Positions 45,297 to 56,162 of a stretch of 64,000 nt of DNA are shown in pieces. Positions within the stretch are counted from its first letter, which is position 1; the number at the start of each line of letters is the position of its first letter. Position numbers and translations under genes: made by a program. The stretch covers positions 124,001-188,000 of the forward strand of contig JANFAH010000082.1 of NCBI GenBank assembly GCA_024663395.1, read 5' to 3'. The notes below the pieces were generated by a model. That model ran no database searches, was not told the DNA's origin, and saw nothing but the letters and a program-made list of their open reading frames with translations. The stretch comes from Pisolithus tinctorius. Its lineage: Eukaryota; Basidiomycota; Agaricomycetes; Boletales; Pisolithaceae.

Positions 45297-46595
45297 TGCG
45301 GTGCATTGGCTTTGCTCTTTGAGATTAATCAATATTAATGATTTGGCGCGGTGTCCGTGTTCACCTCCCAAAAAGGCACAGATGGTCGTCAGAAACATGG
45401 ATCCCCTGTGCTGCGTGGCTCGAACACTCCCAAGTCACCGCCGGTCCCTATTCACCACGGAATCTGCATGTCTCGAGTATGCCTCGAGGTTGCTCTTATT
45501 GATTTCCCGTGGCACGAATATGGACGAGTCGAGGGTGGGCCACGGGAGTGTTATCCGGATATACGATATCAAAGTGTCCTTCCAGGAGACCCGACAATAC
45601 TTCTGGACGTTAGTAATGTCCAGTTCCGGTACTGTCATGGGATCCTACGAGGCTATAAATCATCTCTGTTCTCTCCGCCGCCACCAATACTGGATCTGCC
45701 CTGTCTGCTTTCAATTGTCCCTACCGACTTTCGTCCTTCATCCGGGTCCTGCGAAGGTGGCCATGGTCCACTCTTTGAGCCTCCTCCACGACTACGAGAA
45801 CTCTCGACAATACAGCGTTCAAGATTTCTTACGCTTCGCAAGGACAAGAACTCAAGTAGCCGAATAGTCGTTGCATGTGACCTTATTATATCCCTTCTCG
45901 ATCGTCCTGGTACCATGAATTTCTTCTTGTCCACGTCGATATGAGTGGTAAGTCCACTAGACTTCTGTATGACTTCCTTACGAAGCTACGTTATTAATGT
46001 ATTGGTAGGAGAAAGGCTCATGCTCATCGTCGAACGTGTTCCTAGTAACCATGGTATGCAAGTAGTATCCTCGAATGGTGGAGTTGCCAGAGATACTATC
46101 ACAGTCCTGCGAGCGAGGTATGTTGTCCCCAGCTGCAGCGACTGACGCGTCTAATATTTCTACACAGGCAGCGGCATGTGTACTGGCAAAGCGCCGGTCA
46201 AGCGCCCATATGCAAGGGTACACTTCGATGGCACCACCCTTCACCCCGCCTCTTGGACATCGCCTTCTTTGCAAGCGCGGCATCCACCACTTTCAAATAC
46301 TACAATTTTTACACTTGCCAGTGTTATTGATACGCCAGGGTCACTCTAGCTGCGATGGCGAGTGCGTTTCCGTCTTGTTCCAGGGAAGGCACTACGTCGT
46401 TCTCAAAGAAAGGCTCGCGGCGTTTGGGTGCTACAAGCCGTCACAGGTTCAACTCATTGTTGACCTCCATAGTAATTACTGCCAGGATTTGCACCCATCC
46501 CCAGTCGAGACGGAACGACACCCCTCTCGCCTTGTTATACCCGATATTCTCTTCGGTCTGGCCACATCCATAGTCAGCTTTCTAAGAGGTGGATG
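45297..46595 (+). pseudogene. Second copy of the unrecognised gene (inverted-repeat arm B), transposon-free
   Basis: Pieces such as FTSQKGTDGRQKHGSPVLRG (45352 onward), DVSNVQFRYCHGILRGYKSS, GERLMLIVERVPSNHGM and KERLAAFGCYKPSQVQLIVD are all on the plus strand in the order expected from arm A. It ends abruptly after about 46587 (LATSIVSFLRGG), where copy A continues with a hydrophobic tail, so this copy looks 3'-truncated. It holds the empty KDZ target. Which reading frame is truly coded in each exon is unclear; no known family is apparent. Confidence 0.5.
46329..46336 (+). other. Empty KDZ target site (paralogous, unoccupied)
   Basis: GATACGCC (GGCGTATC on the minus strand) occupies the place where copy A carries GGAGTACC-element-GGAGTACC. 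Flanks on both sides match: TGACCCTGG to one side and AACACTGGCAAGTGTAAAAA to the other. Confidence 0.8.
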
Positions 46596-46924
46596 ATGAC
46601 TTGGGACCGACGACTTCTTGTTTTCGGTCCATATTTCCGCGACTCGTATATCTGTCTAGCATTGAGATCATATCATGGAAGGTATTTATAGTCAGTGCTC
46701 CCCCCAGCTAGGACTGGGTACAGTAGTTTGGTCGATTGTCGTTTCTGTATCTCATGTATTTAAGGGATATGTACTGTACTTACGGCTGGAACATCACGTG
46801 ACTAGCTATCGATGCCTTGTACTTTTTGCACCCCGCCTCGTCAGCGCGTTGTCAGCTTTCTTGCTCGTCGAACGCGCACGTGGCTCTATCATCTCCATTC
46901 GGAAACCGCAAGGCCCGGCTGTAG
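46588..46924. other. Stretch without a recognised gene
   Basis: About 340 bp between the inverted repeat and the mosaic duplication. A plus-strand ORF (46675-47019) crosses it with a hydrophobic segment but no domain, and its 3' part is the GRASP-derived copy. I do not call a gene. Confidence 0.3.
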
Positions 46925-47185
46925 CCTTTATACTGCTACAGCAATGGTTCTACTACATTGAGTGGCACAACACCTTTCTTTTTGACTACATACCTATTTG
47001 TTGCCACACGGTTACTTGAAGCTTGAAGGCCGAACCCAGCGCAATTGGTTACTTGGTACGGATCGACAGCCAAGCATGGGTGTCAGACAACCAACAAACT
47101 GCGACGCATGCTCTCCCCGTCCCCAGGCCATCCCTGGGACACCTGCCTCCCAGAAGTTGATCTTTGATGCCATTCGCCGGTTCAG
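46925..47185 (+). pseudogene. Decayed copy of the GRASP gene promoter and first exon
   Basis: The sequence from GTGGCACAACACCTTTCTTT through GGCCGAACCCAGCGC and CAACCAACAAACTGCGACGC to CTCCCAGAAGTTGAT matches 61035-61260, which spans the promoter, start codon and first PDZ codons of GRASP. The copied start reads MGVRQPTNCDAC, so the frame is altered and the PDZ domain is not encoded. The match stops near 47185, where similarity to another locus begins. Confidence 0.65.
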
Positions 47186-47235
47186 AGCGATACCACGAGC
47201 TGCGGAGCATGGTCGCAAGCAATTCAGGTTCATGG

Positions 47236-47270
<35 letters not shown>

Positions 47271-48780
47271 TGGTGGTGCCACGATCAGTAGGTGGCGTCG
47301 CTTTCACTCTTAATGCACCGATTATTGGAGGCATGTCTCGTCTGTCGGGGATATAGCTGAACATCTGGGAATCTTCTGTCCTGTAAAGCTGTCCTCCTTT
47401 GCCGCTCTCTGGAGTCGTACTACCTGTGAAAATCCGGAACATCGACGAGGGGCACCAAGAAAACTTATTGCGTTCTTTCTCCTAAATCCTTAGCAGATCG
47501 TCCTTCGCAACGCCGAAATTTGGCTTCCTTATTCCAGGTAAGCAAGAGGAATTAGACATAGAATGGCACTTCCTATGGGAATGGGTAGAAGAAGTCGCCA
47601 TGGTTAGCCACTTGCAGCTCAAAGGTTGACACTCTATCATGATATGTCCCGCCCTGCGAACAAATGTCTTATCGACTAGTGGAGGGTTTGCTACAGGACA
47701 TTGACTCTAGGATAGAATCTGCAGGGTTGACACCTGTCGAACTATCCCCCTCCCTTGAGAAACTTATGATGGACGCGAACAAGAGGTGCAAATTATTGGA
47801 AGCGCGCGTATATTTGGTCGCTGCCAGCAGCAGGCCAAGGGAAGACAGTGTTTAGAACCAACTCATCGAACCCTACAGATAAGGGAAGGTCAAAATCCGA
47901 CTGGACGGTAGTACAGGCAAGTGATTCCCCCATCAACGGGCGTCTAGTTGAAATGACTCGGAGTCCCTCCACCGACAGGCGCCCTCTGCTCCAAAGCCGA
48001 CGAACGAGCCGCTGTTATCCGAGATGTTTCAAACTTTACATCTTCAAACCCAAAGGAAGCTTGGATTTACGCCCTCATCTCCGTCAGCATCCCTTGTCAT
48101 GATCTCTAGCTGGTCCATAGTACGTAAATTCAATGCCTCAATCAACTTCGCCTGCGCCTTTTAGAGTGTTGTCCAGCAGTTTAGCCCTTTCTGCGCGTCT
48201 GAATTTTACCAATTTGCGCGAAGATTGGGATGACATTGGCTGCTTCTTCGTTGGCAACGGACCTGCCCGGTTTGCGTACCAAGGTTGCTAACTTCTTCCT
48301 TCGACCCTTACCCCCTCTACCTCTTCGGACCCCATTTCAGATAGATATTATGCAGCACCTCTCCCATAGCCCCGATGTCATGTCTAATTGTGAACTCAGC
48401 CTCATGATAGAGCGTCGTCGGCGTGACATCGAGCACGCCCAGGAGCAGATTTCACGCAAGCAGTCTGAAATGAGTCAAGTGATCGCAGACACCATGGAGT
48501 GGGTTGTTGAGCCGAGGCACAGGAGAGAGGACTCGTGTACATGGAGAACTAAATGATGAAGCCGCCGTCATATGGTGCGTAAATCGTGCTATGCAAGTGT
48601 TTTTTTTTTTGATTATTGCTGCGTGCCTTGCACATTTGAATTCTTGTATGTTAACAGATGGTAATGATCTGTGTGCAAATTGCTATCTTCGCAGCACACA
48701 TGCCGCACGAAACCAGTAGGTTTGTGACGTCTGCGCAGCGTATATTCTCATACATCGTTGGTTCCTGTACACATAGGACA
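47186..48780 (+). pseudogene. Decayed copy of the 24270-26300 locus (PPR 5' end and coiled-coil gene)
   Basis: From GGTTCAGAGCGATACCACG the sequence parallels 24267 onward, first through the antisense of the PPR gene start (ATTATTGGAGGCATGTCTCG shared with 24433), then through the coiled-coil gene: GLLQDIDSRIESAGLTPVEL, FRTNSSNPTDKGRSKSDWTV and ELSLMIERRRRDIEHAQEQI. Frameshifts, deletions (the conserved DKASEIQLWLNSW part is shortened) and lost frame in the middle exon show it is dead. The same GCAAGT donor is kept. A poly-G run interrupts it at 47238-47268. Confidence 0.75.
47238..47269 (+). repeat. Poly-G homopolymer of about 31 bases
   Basis: A long uninterrupted G run sits within the duplicated segment, where the source locus (24333-24345) has only GGTTGGGGAGGG. 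It could be a true expansion or an assembly artefact. Confidence 0.8.
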
Positions 48781-49558
48781 ACTTTCAAGTAGCTACGATC
48801 ACCAGTATTGATCGATCTTGGTCATTTCTCACACAGGTGAAGGATAGTGCTGCGCCTGCGGGATAGGTGGTCCAAACGCAGAGTATGTCTTTCAGCTCCT
48901 GGTATATCAAGAACCACTCTCCAGGATAAAGATATGAAGCATAGGAAGTGTTGTGATAATATCCTCCATTTCTCGAAGAAGGATGCCGGCTGAGATCTTG
49001 GGTGTGTACTCACTTGTTCTAATCTCGTGCATGGTAAGGAGGATACAGGGACTCCGACATCTCAGACTGGCGATGTGCAATCTGGATTGTGCCAAGCGAC
49101 AGCATCATCCAGAGTAACGTCCCATAAGATTGTTGCAAACCAGTGCTTACTCTGCTTGGGACAACGAGCGTGCTTACAAGTCACGACTAACGCACAAAGT
49201 GGAACGATGGATTTACGTGTTCGGAGAAGAACAACAATATTACTCGTAAAGCGTAGTGCATAATTTGCATGGTTGCATACGTGCATATTAGCAGTATTCG
49301 GAATACAGTACAACTTGCGCCAAAACGCCATCAACGTCAATGAATGATATATCTACGCCCGACTCGTCGTCGGCAGGACATTTGTTTTTACTCTTCCGTG
49401 AGTGGGGGCTGTTGCCGATGGCGGTAATATTTTTGGGAGCACTCTCCACACGCCCCCCCGATAATGAAAAGAACGTTTCAGGGGCGCAACACGGCGTTTA
49501 GCGGGCTCTGAGGCCGCCCCAGGGCAGGTAATGACTGCGATACTGAGAAAGGCCTGGG
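48781..49558. other. Intergenic region
   Basis: I see no gene in this 780 bp. Several ORFs of 60-100 codons on both strands have no domain. The right end is the 3' flank of the minus-strand gene that stops at 49559. Confidence 0.35.
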
Positions 49559-50572
49559 TCATGCGCGAGTTGCTGGCGGAGGGGGAGCGGACACGAGTGA
49601 TTGCCGCCTCTGAGCTACGGTTTGCGTCGTGGGAAGGCTTTGTTCGAATGCGTGTTCGACAGGGGAGACCGGCCACAATTCAGAGGAATCGGGGATCTGG
49701 TCTTGTGACCATGGCTGATCCCATTCAAAATCCTCCAATAGGGACGCGTTCTCTCGCTCCCGCCTGCCAAATTCCTCAATCCTAGTCAGCATACGACTCG
49801 CGAGATCTTCCAAACGCCCTAGAATGAAAACGCGACAAGTGAGTGTCAAGGTATCTGCTTTATAAGGTCCTACCTTTGAGCGCTCCCTCTATTGGAGATT
49901 GCAAATAGGTTTTACGCAGTACTTCGCAGACGAGGCAGTAAAGCAAGAGACGGAAATCCATGCTCTTATAATTTGTGTGTAAAATGAGGTCCACAACAAG
50001 GTAACCCTCATACAATCCGTCGGCGAGCTGAGACACGAGGAGTCAGGAACACGCATCATATGCTAAGCCAGGTTAGCTACCCAAAGCACGTTGACGAGCT
50101 GCACAAATAAAAATACTCAATGGTAACCCCATTGGCCCGCCTGGAGAAAACATACCTCTTCTTTTTCGTCTTGAGTCAGAAATGGTTTAGTGTGGACGAA
50201 TTTGGACAACTTGAGGCAAGCTTGTTTGAACGTTTCAGCATCTGGTCTGTCATACTGCTCCATGAAGGTATTCCTGGTTTCTACCAGCACGGGGGCTGCA
50301 TTCCTCGGAAAAGTGTCGATCAATCCATAGCGAAAATCAAATATGTCGAGTAGCTCTCCGAGCGAGAGATTAGATTGAGTATGATCACTTGACGGGACGC
50401 TGGGGTTGTTCATACCGGGTACGAATAGAAGAGAGGAAGAAGTTACAGATGGGTTTGCAGAGTCTCGACGGATGAAGACTCGACATTTTATGCTGACGGT
50501 AACAAAGCAATGGTGGACGGCGGTGGAATCATTGTCCACCTTACTGATTGCACGATTCAACCATGCTTCCAT
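49559..50572 (-). CDS. Hypothetical protein, multi-exon
   Basis: I do not recognise the family. The first exon begins at ATG 50570-50572 (MEAWLNRAISKVDND) and includes LLDIFDFRYGLIDTFPRNAA and RPDAETFKQACLKLSKFV, mostly helical with acidic residues. A second exon reads KSMDFRLLLYCLVCEVLRKT then YLQSPIEGALKG, and the last one GRLEDLASRMLTRIEEFGRR, QPWSQDQIPDSSELWPVSP, ending in SAPPPPATRA before the stop at 49559. Plausible splice signals exist between these but the middle exon order was not fully verified. Continuous amphipathic helices and sensible introns make a real gene likely. Confidence 0.45.
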
Positions 50573-51840
50573 AAGACACGGTGGAATCAATGGAACAGAA
50601 TAGGGCGCGCCTTACACGGGAAAGGTGTCTGCAGCAATAATTAGGGTCGCAAAATTTCGTGGAACCAAGTGCACCTCTGGTCAGAGAAAGCATGTTGCCG
50701 ATGACACGCTCCCGCATTGTGCAGCGCAGTTTAGTCGAAACGCCAATCCACCAGAACTTTTGAACGGTGGAATCCCCAGCGAACTATGCGCCAGTCTGGT
50801 AAAATGTCCGACTTTTCCCAAATATGCATTGACCTTTCGATGATCAACTCGCACGCTGTTCTACGTTGTTGAAAGGCCTTCGCCACCACCGTGTTTTGCA
50901 GCCGCTGCTGTTCCGGCAATGTACGGCTGGGCTGGACACTGCAGGAACAGCAGCTGCTGCAATGCAGTGGATGAAGAACAGGTCAATGAATATATGGAGG
51001 GCACTTCGTCTGTCCAAGTGAATGCCCATCACGTGGCATGGCGATAGAGGCGTCGTGCCGGCTAGTTCCGGAGCAGATCCAGATGGTTCTCGAAAGAAAA
51101 CCACCCTCACTCAAGGGCTGGTCGGGTCGCTGACCTAAAGATGCGCATAGCGTCGCAGGCCGTAAGGCCTGGGGCAGCAAACTTCCCTTCCCCCCTTCTC
51201 GTCTTATTCCCAACCCGATGTATACCAGACCTGGGATGGGTCACCCTTAGCACCGCGAGCATCATGTCTCGTCGGTCGCTCCTTTGGAACTTCCGTTGTT
51301 GCTAGTCCTACTGGTAGCTACCTAACTGGCTCAGGATATGCGGCGGTTGGGGTAGCGGTAGCCCCCTGACGAGAGCTTTCGCAGGCTCGAAACCGCCGCA
51401 CCCTCCCTCCCCTTACCTACCTCTATGCCTACCGTACACGGGAGGAGCGACTGACAAAGGTAATAAGTAGATAGACAGCCCTGATAAACTGATATCTCCT
51501 CAGTGCACATAGACTAAAACCACGGGGGGGGGTGGTTGGCCATCAATGGGTGACTGGTCGTGATTTCATCTCCATGGAAGATTTCGATTATTCCTGCAAT
51601 GTGCAAGTGGGCGCCTCAGCCTTGGTGGAATCGGGCGAACCACCGCCGACAAAGAGCTCCCCAGCCAAACACAGACCATCCTTGCCACGGTGGTGGAGTC
51701 ATCCAACTTACCGCGATCTTCGTCGACCCAAGTCACTGACTCACAACTCTGTCTTCAGTGCTACTTCTCTTGGCAGGAACAACTGTGTCCAGTTATGCCA
51801 ACGGTCTGCAGTGTTGCAGATGCAGATATCTTTGTGTACT
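50573..51840. other. Intergenic region
   Basis: No recognised gene in about 1.27 kb. It has a run GGGGGGGGTGG at about 51523 and otherwise unremarkable sequence. Short ORFs on both strands show no motif. Confidence 0.35.
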
Positions 51841-51844
51841 TGTC

Positions 51845-53640
51845 ATCAGCGGACAACGTTCGTATGGAATATGAGCACGCCGCTCACATATAAGTCGAAC
51901 GAAACGATAACGTTGCCTCGGGTGTTGTGGTTGTTCCTATATAGTAAAAGGGGATGAATTCCTTCTGTCCGCTGTTTCTAGTTCCCCTCCTCCGGGGCGT
52001 CTCCGCGGTTTCTTCTGGTATCATCAACGATGACGATCATAATGCTCTCATACTACGCACGTTTGCGCTTTTTTTGTTACTTCTCGATGACTATACAGCT
52101 ACCATCCATTGCCTATTGTATTTGACCCTGCCAATGGCGCAAAGTGAGCGTTTTATGCCAATGACGTTGCCAGCGTGCAACTTCTCATCTCCGTTTCTTT
52201 TTCACAGAATATGGGACCCAGAAGGGAAAGAATACATCGATATGCTGTATGCTAACTCGTAAGCTATCTTTTTGCTACTGGCTCATTTCTCCCTGCTTAC
52301 ACGTGGCTATTTCTTGGTAAAGGGCTGTCAATAAAGTTTGTACAGCCTGCCCTTGTTCATATGGACAAAAGACTGGTTCATAATTCCAATTATTTAGGGC
52401 GATTGTCACCCTAGATAGTTGCCGCACCGCTCGAGCAGGCCCGGAAACTCTGTCTGTCTTCTCGGGCCATTTACAACTCTATTTTCGGCAGCGTCTTTCC
52501 GGTGAACATTGAGCCGAGACAAGTTAAGACGGCTGTCAAACTTTCCGGGGAGTCGGTGTATATGAAGGAAAGGCGTTTCCGAGGGAAGGGCGATGGCGTT
52601 GGGCGCCGAAGGCAGTTTCCATGGTGGAATTATTGGAGTTATCAGGTCTATACTTGTCGCATTTACTTCGCCGGCGCTGGGCGCTGATCGCCGATTTAGC
52701 ACTGGGCTTCCCACCGATGGCACACTAATCTGGATAGCCTTGAAGGTATCTCGATGGCGTAGGTCCTACATTCCACAACATCAGCAGCGCCCGGACAGGC
52801 CGCTACGGTGTCGCAGAGGGTTTGGAGCGTGCACTGGAGCTCTATGGAGAAACGCGCTCTTGATGGAGCCTATCCAAGGCGTAACGCGGTGGGTTCCAAT
52901 ACTTGTTTTTTTTTCGGTTTTTTCTGTCTGACGCCCCGCGTTTCTAGTATCTTTGTTCCACTCCCTGGCTGCCTAGCAGGAATTCGAAAGCGTGTACCAA
53001 ACATAATGTATCGTTGATATGTGTCGAGTTCCGAGCGGTAGGATCGTTATTGTTGTTGTTGCTTTTGGGGTCTTGTGAAGTTGGTCGATTGTCTCCGAAA
53101 TCGAGATGGAATTCGCTCACCTAATTTACTCACTAAGTGTATCCCGTCTCCGCGGTACTCGCCGGAGAGAGACTATGTACTGTATTGGTCCAGGTGAACA
53201 TGGAAGTATCTACGGCGCGCAAGCTAACCTATACACCGCCATTCTTCCTACATGATGATCTGACCCTCTTCCCCCCCAGCAACGTTCTTGATGTGCAGTG
53301 GCAATGACAACTCTCCGTGCCCTTGGAGAGAATTTCGGCGAGGGCACTGGACGTCTTGGAGAATTTTTCGTTCGAAGATGAAGGCATTCAGACCACCGCT
53401 AGCGAAAGAGGTTCGCGGCAGGCGCCTGCTGAACGCAGCCATGATCAACGAGTAGAAAAGCCCTCTGGGAGGGATTGCTTGGCAGTTCTGCTTGCTGTTG
53501 AAGAGCCGTGGCGTGCTTGCGAAGCCGACGCGCATGAACATGTAAGTATTTGTCTTGCCATCGTCAAGCCACTACCATTTCACGAAGGTTGTGTCGGATC
53601 AGTATCCGCTTCACTCCACCTTTCGTATACGCAGAATGGG
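51845..53640 (+). pseudogene. Decayed ornithine aminotransferase gene
   Basis: Ornithine aminotransferase is a PLP enzyme of arginine catabolism. Pieces in the correct order along the plus strand are recognisable: SSADNVRMEYEHAAH (about 51845), IWDPEGKEYIDMLYA (52213), ARKLCLSSRAIYNSIFGS (52438), VKTAVKLSG.SVYMKE (about 52526), MALGAEGSFHGGIIGVI (52593), LMEPIQG (about 52862), IGPGEHGSIYG (53183), CAVAMTTLRALGENFGEG (53297) and RRLLNAAMINE (about 53418). The last is followed at once by TAG. Frame changes between blocks and loss of the PLP-lysine region show a dead gene; intron remnants argue against retrocopying. The functional copy must be elsewhere. Confidence 0.75.
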
Positions 53641-54327
53641 CCTCCAAAAGGCTGCGAAAGTGATCAGTAAGTGTCTCGCATGTAACTTAAATGAGACGCA
53701 GTACTTCTGCGCAGCTCGATGATATTCCCGGTGAAGTTGAGAGCTAGAAGGGGTACAGGGACACGACCACCAATTGCTTCTTCCTATGTATCTGAACGTT
53801 GACGATAGGTGGACACCATCCCACTGATATTTTCGCGTAGGCACTCTGCACTATGTTTTGTCCCACATCCACACGAAATCAAGTTTGTGTTGACCCGTTA
53901 TCATTCCGAAAAGTAACCGAGTAGCAGACGAGAATAAGGCTTCGCCAGTTTCGTGTAAGTGTAGCTGGTGAAATCGTTCTAACGTTAAATTGGAGCAGAC
54001 CTCCACCTAGTGTCGAGAGATGTCGACTTGTTTTATGTCGATTTGCGGGTGCGGAGAAATGCATGAGTGACGTACACGTAAGCCACTCGACAATCACTTG
54101 TAATTGTGAACACAAACTGCTCGGGAGCGCCACCAGTCACCACAGCCACCACTATTCTAATCAGAGCTAGCGCTCTCTCTAGTACCATTCACCAACGAAG
54201 AGTGAACCGAATTTTTACAGTTTCTCAGACGAGAACTTTTACATAAATTATAGCGCAATGTCTTGACAGTCCTTTCTTTCCTTTTCAACAGCCCCGTACA
54301 CTATCCTGCCTCGTGCATGTGAGGAAA
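53641..54327. promoter_or_regulatory. Intergenic region upstream of the MFS gene
   Basis: This 690-bp stretch should hold the MFS promoter. I see no gene. The last 50 bp before the ATG are C/T-rich. Confidence 0.35.
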
Positions 54328-56162
54328 ATGACCGTCGATGAAAGTAGCCCCTTACTAGAAAACTCGCGGACGAAGACGAAGACTCCTCTGCCTAAGACAC
54401 AGCTGGGGCTTGTCTTGTTTGTCCTTCTCGCTGGACCTATGTCAGCGCAATATATCTTCCCATTCATAAATCAGGTGAGTAACTTGAAATATGTGCAAGG
54501 TTACTGTAGAGCGCGGGGCTGATTGGACGACAAACCTGACGCGGCTTCCACACCTACCAACAATGTAGCTAATAAGGGAGCTAGACGTTACGGGTGGAGA
54601 TGATCGCAAGGTAGGATACTATGCTGGCGTTATTGTGAGTGCCGATTTCTTCCCTTTCCGTTGTTGCGTTCGGACCGTATTTGGGTCTCGGGAATGCAGT
54701 TTCATGAGATTTATACGGCTTTCGAACAACCCACCTGCAGGAATCCTTGTTTTATGTCACCCAAGCGCTGACGATGTTGTACTGGAGTCGCTTATCCGAC
54801 CACATCGGTCGCAAACCCGTCTTACTTGTTGGCCTGATGGGTCTGAGTGTGTCTAATCTGTGTTTTGGACTATCCAGAACGTTCTGGACGCTCGTCGCAA
54901 GGTGAGGATTCCTGTAGTGCACTCAGCTTGAAACATAATGTAGATTTTGGCTGTAGTCGGTGCATTGCCGGAGCCTTGAACGCTAATGTCGGCGTGCTGA
55001 AAAGCGTCATAGGGGAAATAACCGACAACACCAATATGGCCCAGGCATTCGCGCTTATCCCTGTTGCTTTCACCGTTGGTGCCTTAATCGCGTACGCCAA
55101 TAGTTTTCCACGCCCACTGGGGGCTAAAAGTCCGAACCTTGACAGTCCCCTGTACGGCGGTAGTTTGGGGAGGCCGCATGACTATTGGCCGGAACTTTTT
55201 TCAGGATCATTCTGGGTGCAATACCCGTACTTCCTGCCTTGTGTCGTATCTGCGTCGTTTGCTGCATACTCCTTTTTTATAACCGCATTGTTTTTGGAGG
55301 AGGTGAGGGTGCAGCGCATACCACACTGAACAGCTAACCATCTCAGAATACAGTCACTGCCGTTGAAGCGAAATGGGAAGAATTCACGGCCAGACATACC
55401 TTCAACAAATTCTCAGAATGACGCCCCGGGTGATAGAGATACTTCTCCTGTACCAACTCTTACCCTACTCAAGACCTATTCGGTGATGCTACCTATCGCA
55501 AATTACGGTGTACTGGCTCTCGTCGACATTGGTTTATTTGCTCTTGTACCCTTGTTTTACTCAACTCCTGTCGAAATTGGGGGATTGGGCCTCTCACCGC
55601 TCGCTATTGGCGTGTGCATGATGGCATTTGGCATTGGAAATGGCTTGTTTCAAATATTATTCGTGGCTCGAGCAGTAGATCGTTTTGGTGAAAGAAGGGT
55701 GTTTTGTTCGGCCGTGCTTGCGTTTTTCCCTATACTTGTTGCGTTCCCGATGATGAGCTGGGTTATTCAAGCTCAAAAAGAAGTCACTCCGGCGATCTGG
55801 GCGCTCGTTCTTGTGCAACTACTCTCGTGGGCGGTGGTTGATACTGCTTATGGTACGTGTACCCGCTACTCGATATCGGTGGGTTGATCTACTCAGGCCC
55901 CGATTGATAAGCTGTTCTCTTTGTGTTTGTCACGAGGGCTTCGCCAAACAAGCATTCGCTGGGGACAGTGAATGGCATTAGCCAAACTACGACATCGACT
56001 GCAAGGGCAATAGGACCAGCGACATTCACATCACTGTTCGCGTTCTCAAAGGAGTATAACTTGCTTGGAGGAAACCTGGTATACGCTGTGCTTCTGATCC
56101 TTCTATGTTCGTTAGTCTTCTTGTCGCGATGCCTTCCAGAGTTAGAAGACGACGAGCAGTAA
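54328..56162 (+). CDS. MFS transporter (12-TM type)
   Basis: A membrane transporter of the major facilitator superfamily. The start is MTVDESSPLLENSRTKTK, with a dileucine-like SPLL signal, then the first helix (LGLVLFVLLAGPMSAQYIF). The loop 2-3 signature is DHIGRKPVLLVGLMG. Later helices read AFALIPVAFTVGALI, FSGSFWVQYPYFLPC, YGVLALVDIGLFALVPLFY, VRAVDRF-like VARAVDRFGERR and ISQTTTSTARAIGPATFTSL. The end LVFLSRCLPELEDDEQ is a short acidic cytosolic tail with stop at 56162. The layout resembles ZRT/Tpo-like fungal MFS proteins of unknown substrate (Zn-induced facilitator type). Eight or so short introns; the GGAPYGGSLGRPHDYWP-like segment near 55150 fits the N-domain exit. Confidence 0.82.

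Larger units (their letters stand above)
44195..46587. repeat. Large inverted repeat, arms about 1.04-1.29 kb, spacer 61 bp
   Basis: Arm A 44195-45235 (with its outer extension at 28268-28519 beyond the transposon) is inverted relative to arm B 45297-46587. The inner ends AAGCCAATGCACCGCA and TGCGGTGCATTGGCTT are perfect complements. The 61-bp spacer 45236-45296 itself contains a partial copy (TTGCTCTTATTGATT, GGCACGAATA) of a segment found inside the arms at 45491-45525. The inner few hundred bp are almost identical, the outer parts visibly diverged. Confidence 0.85.
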
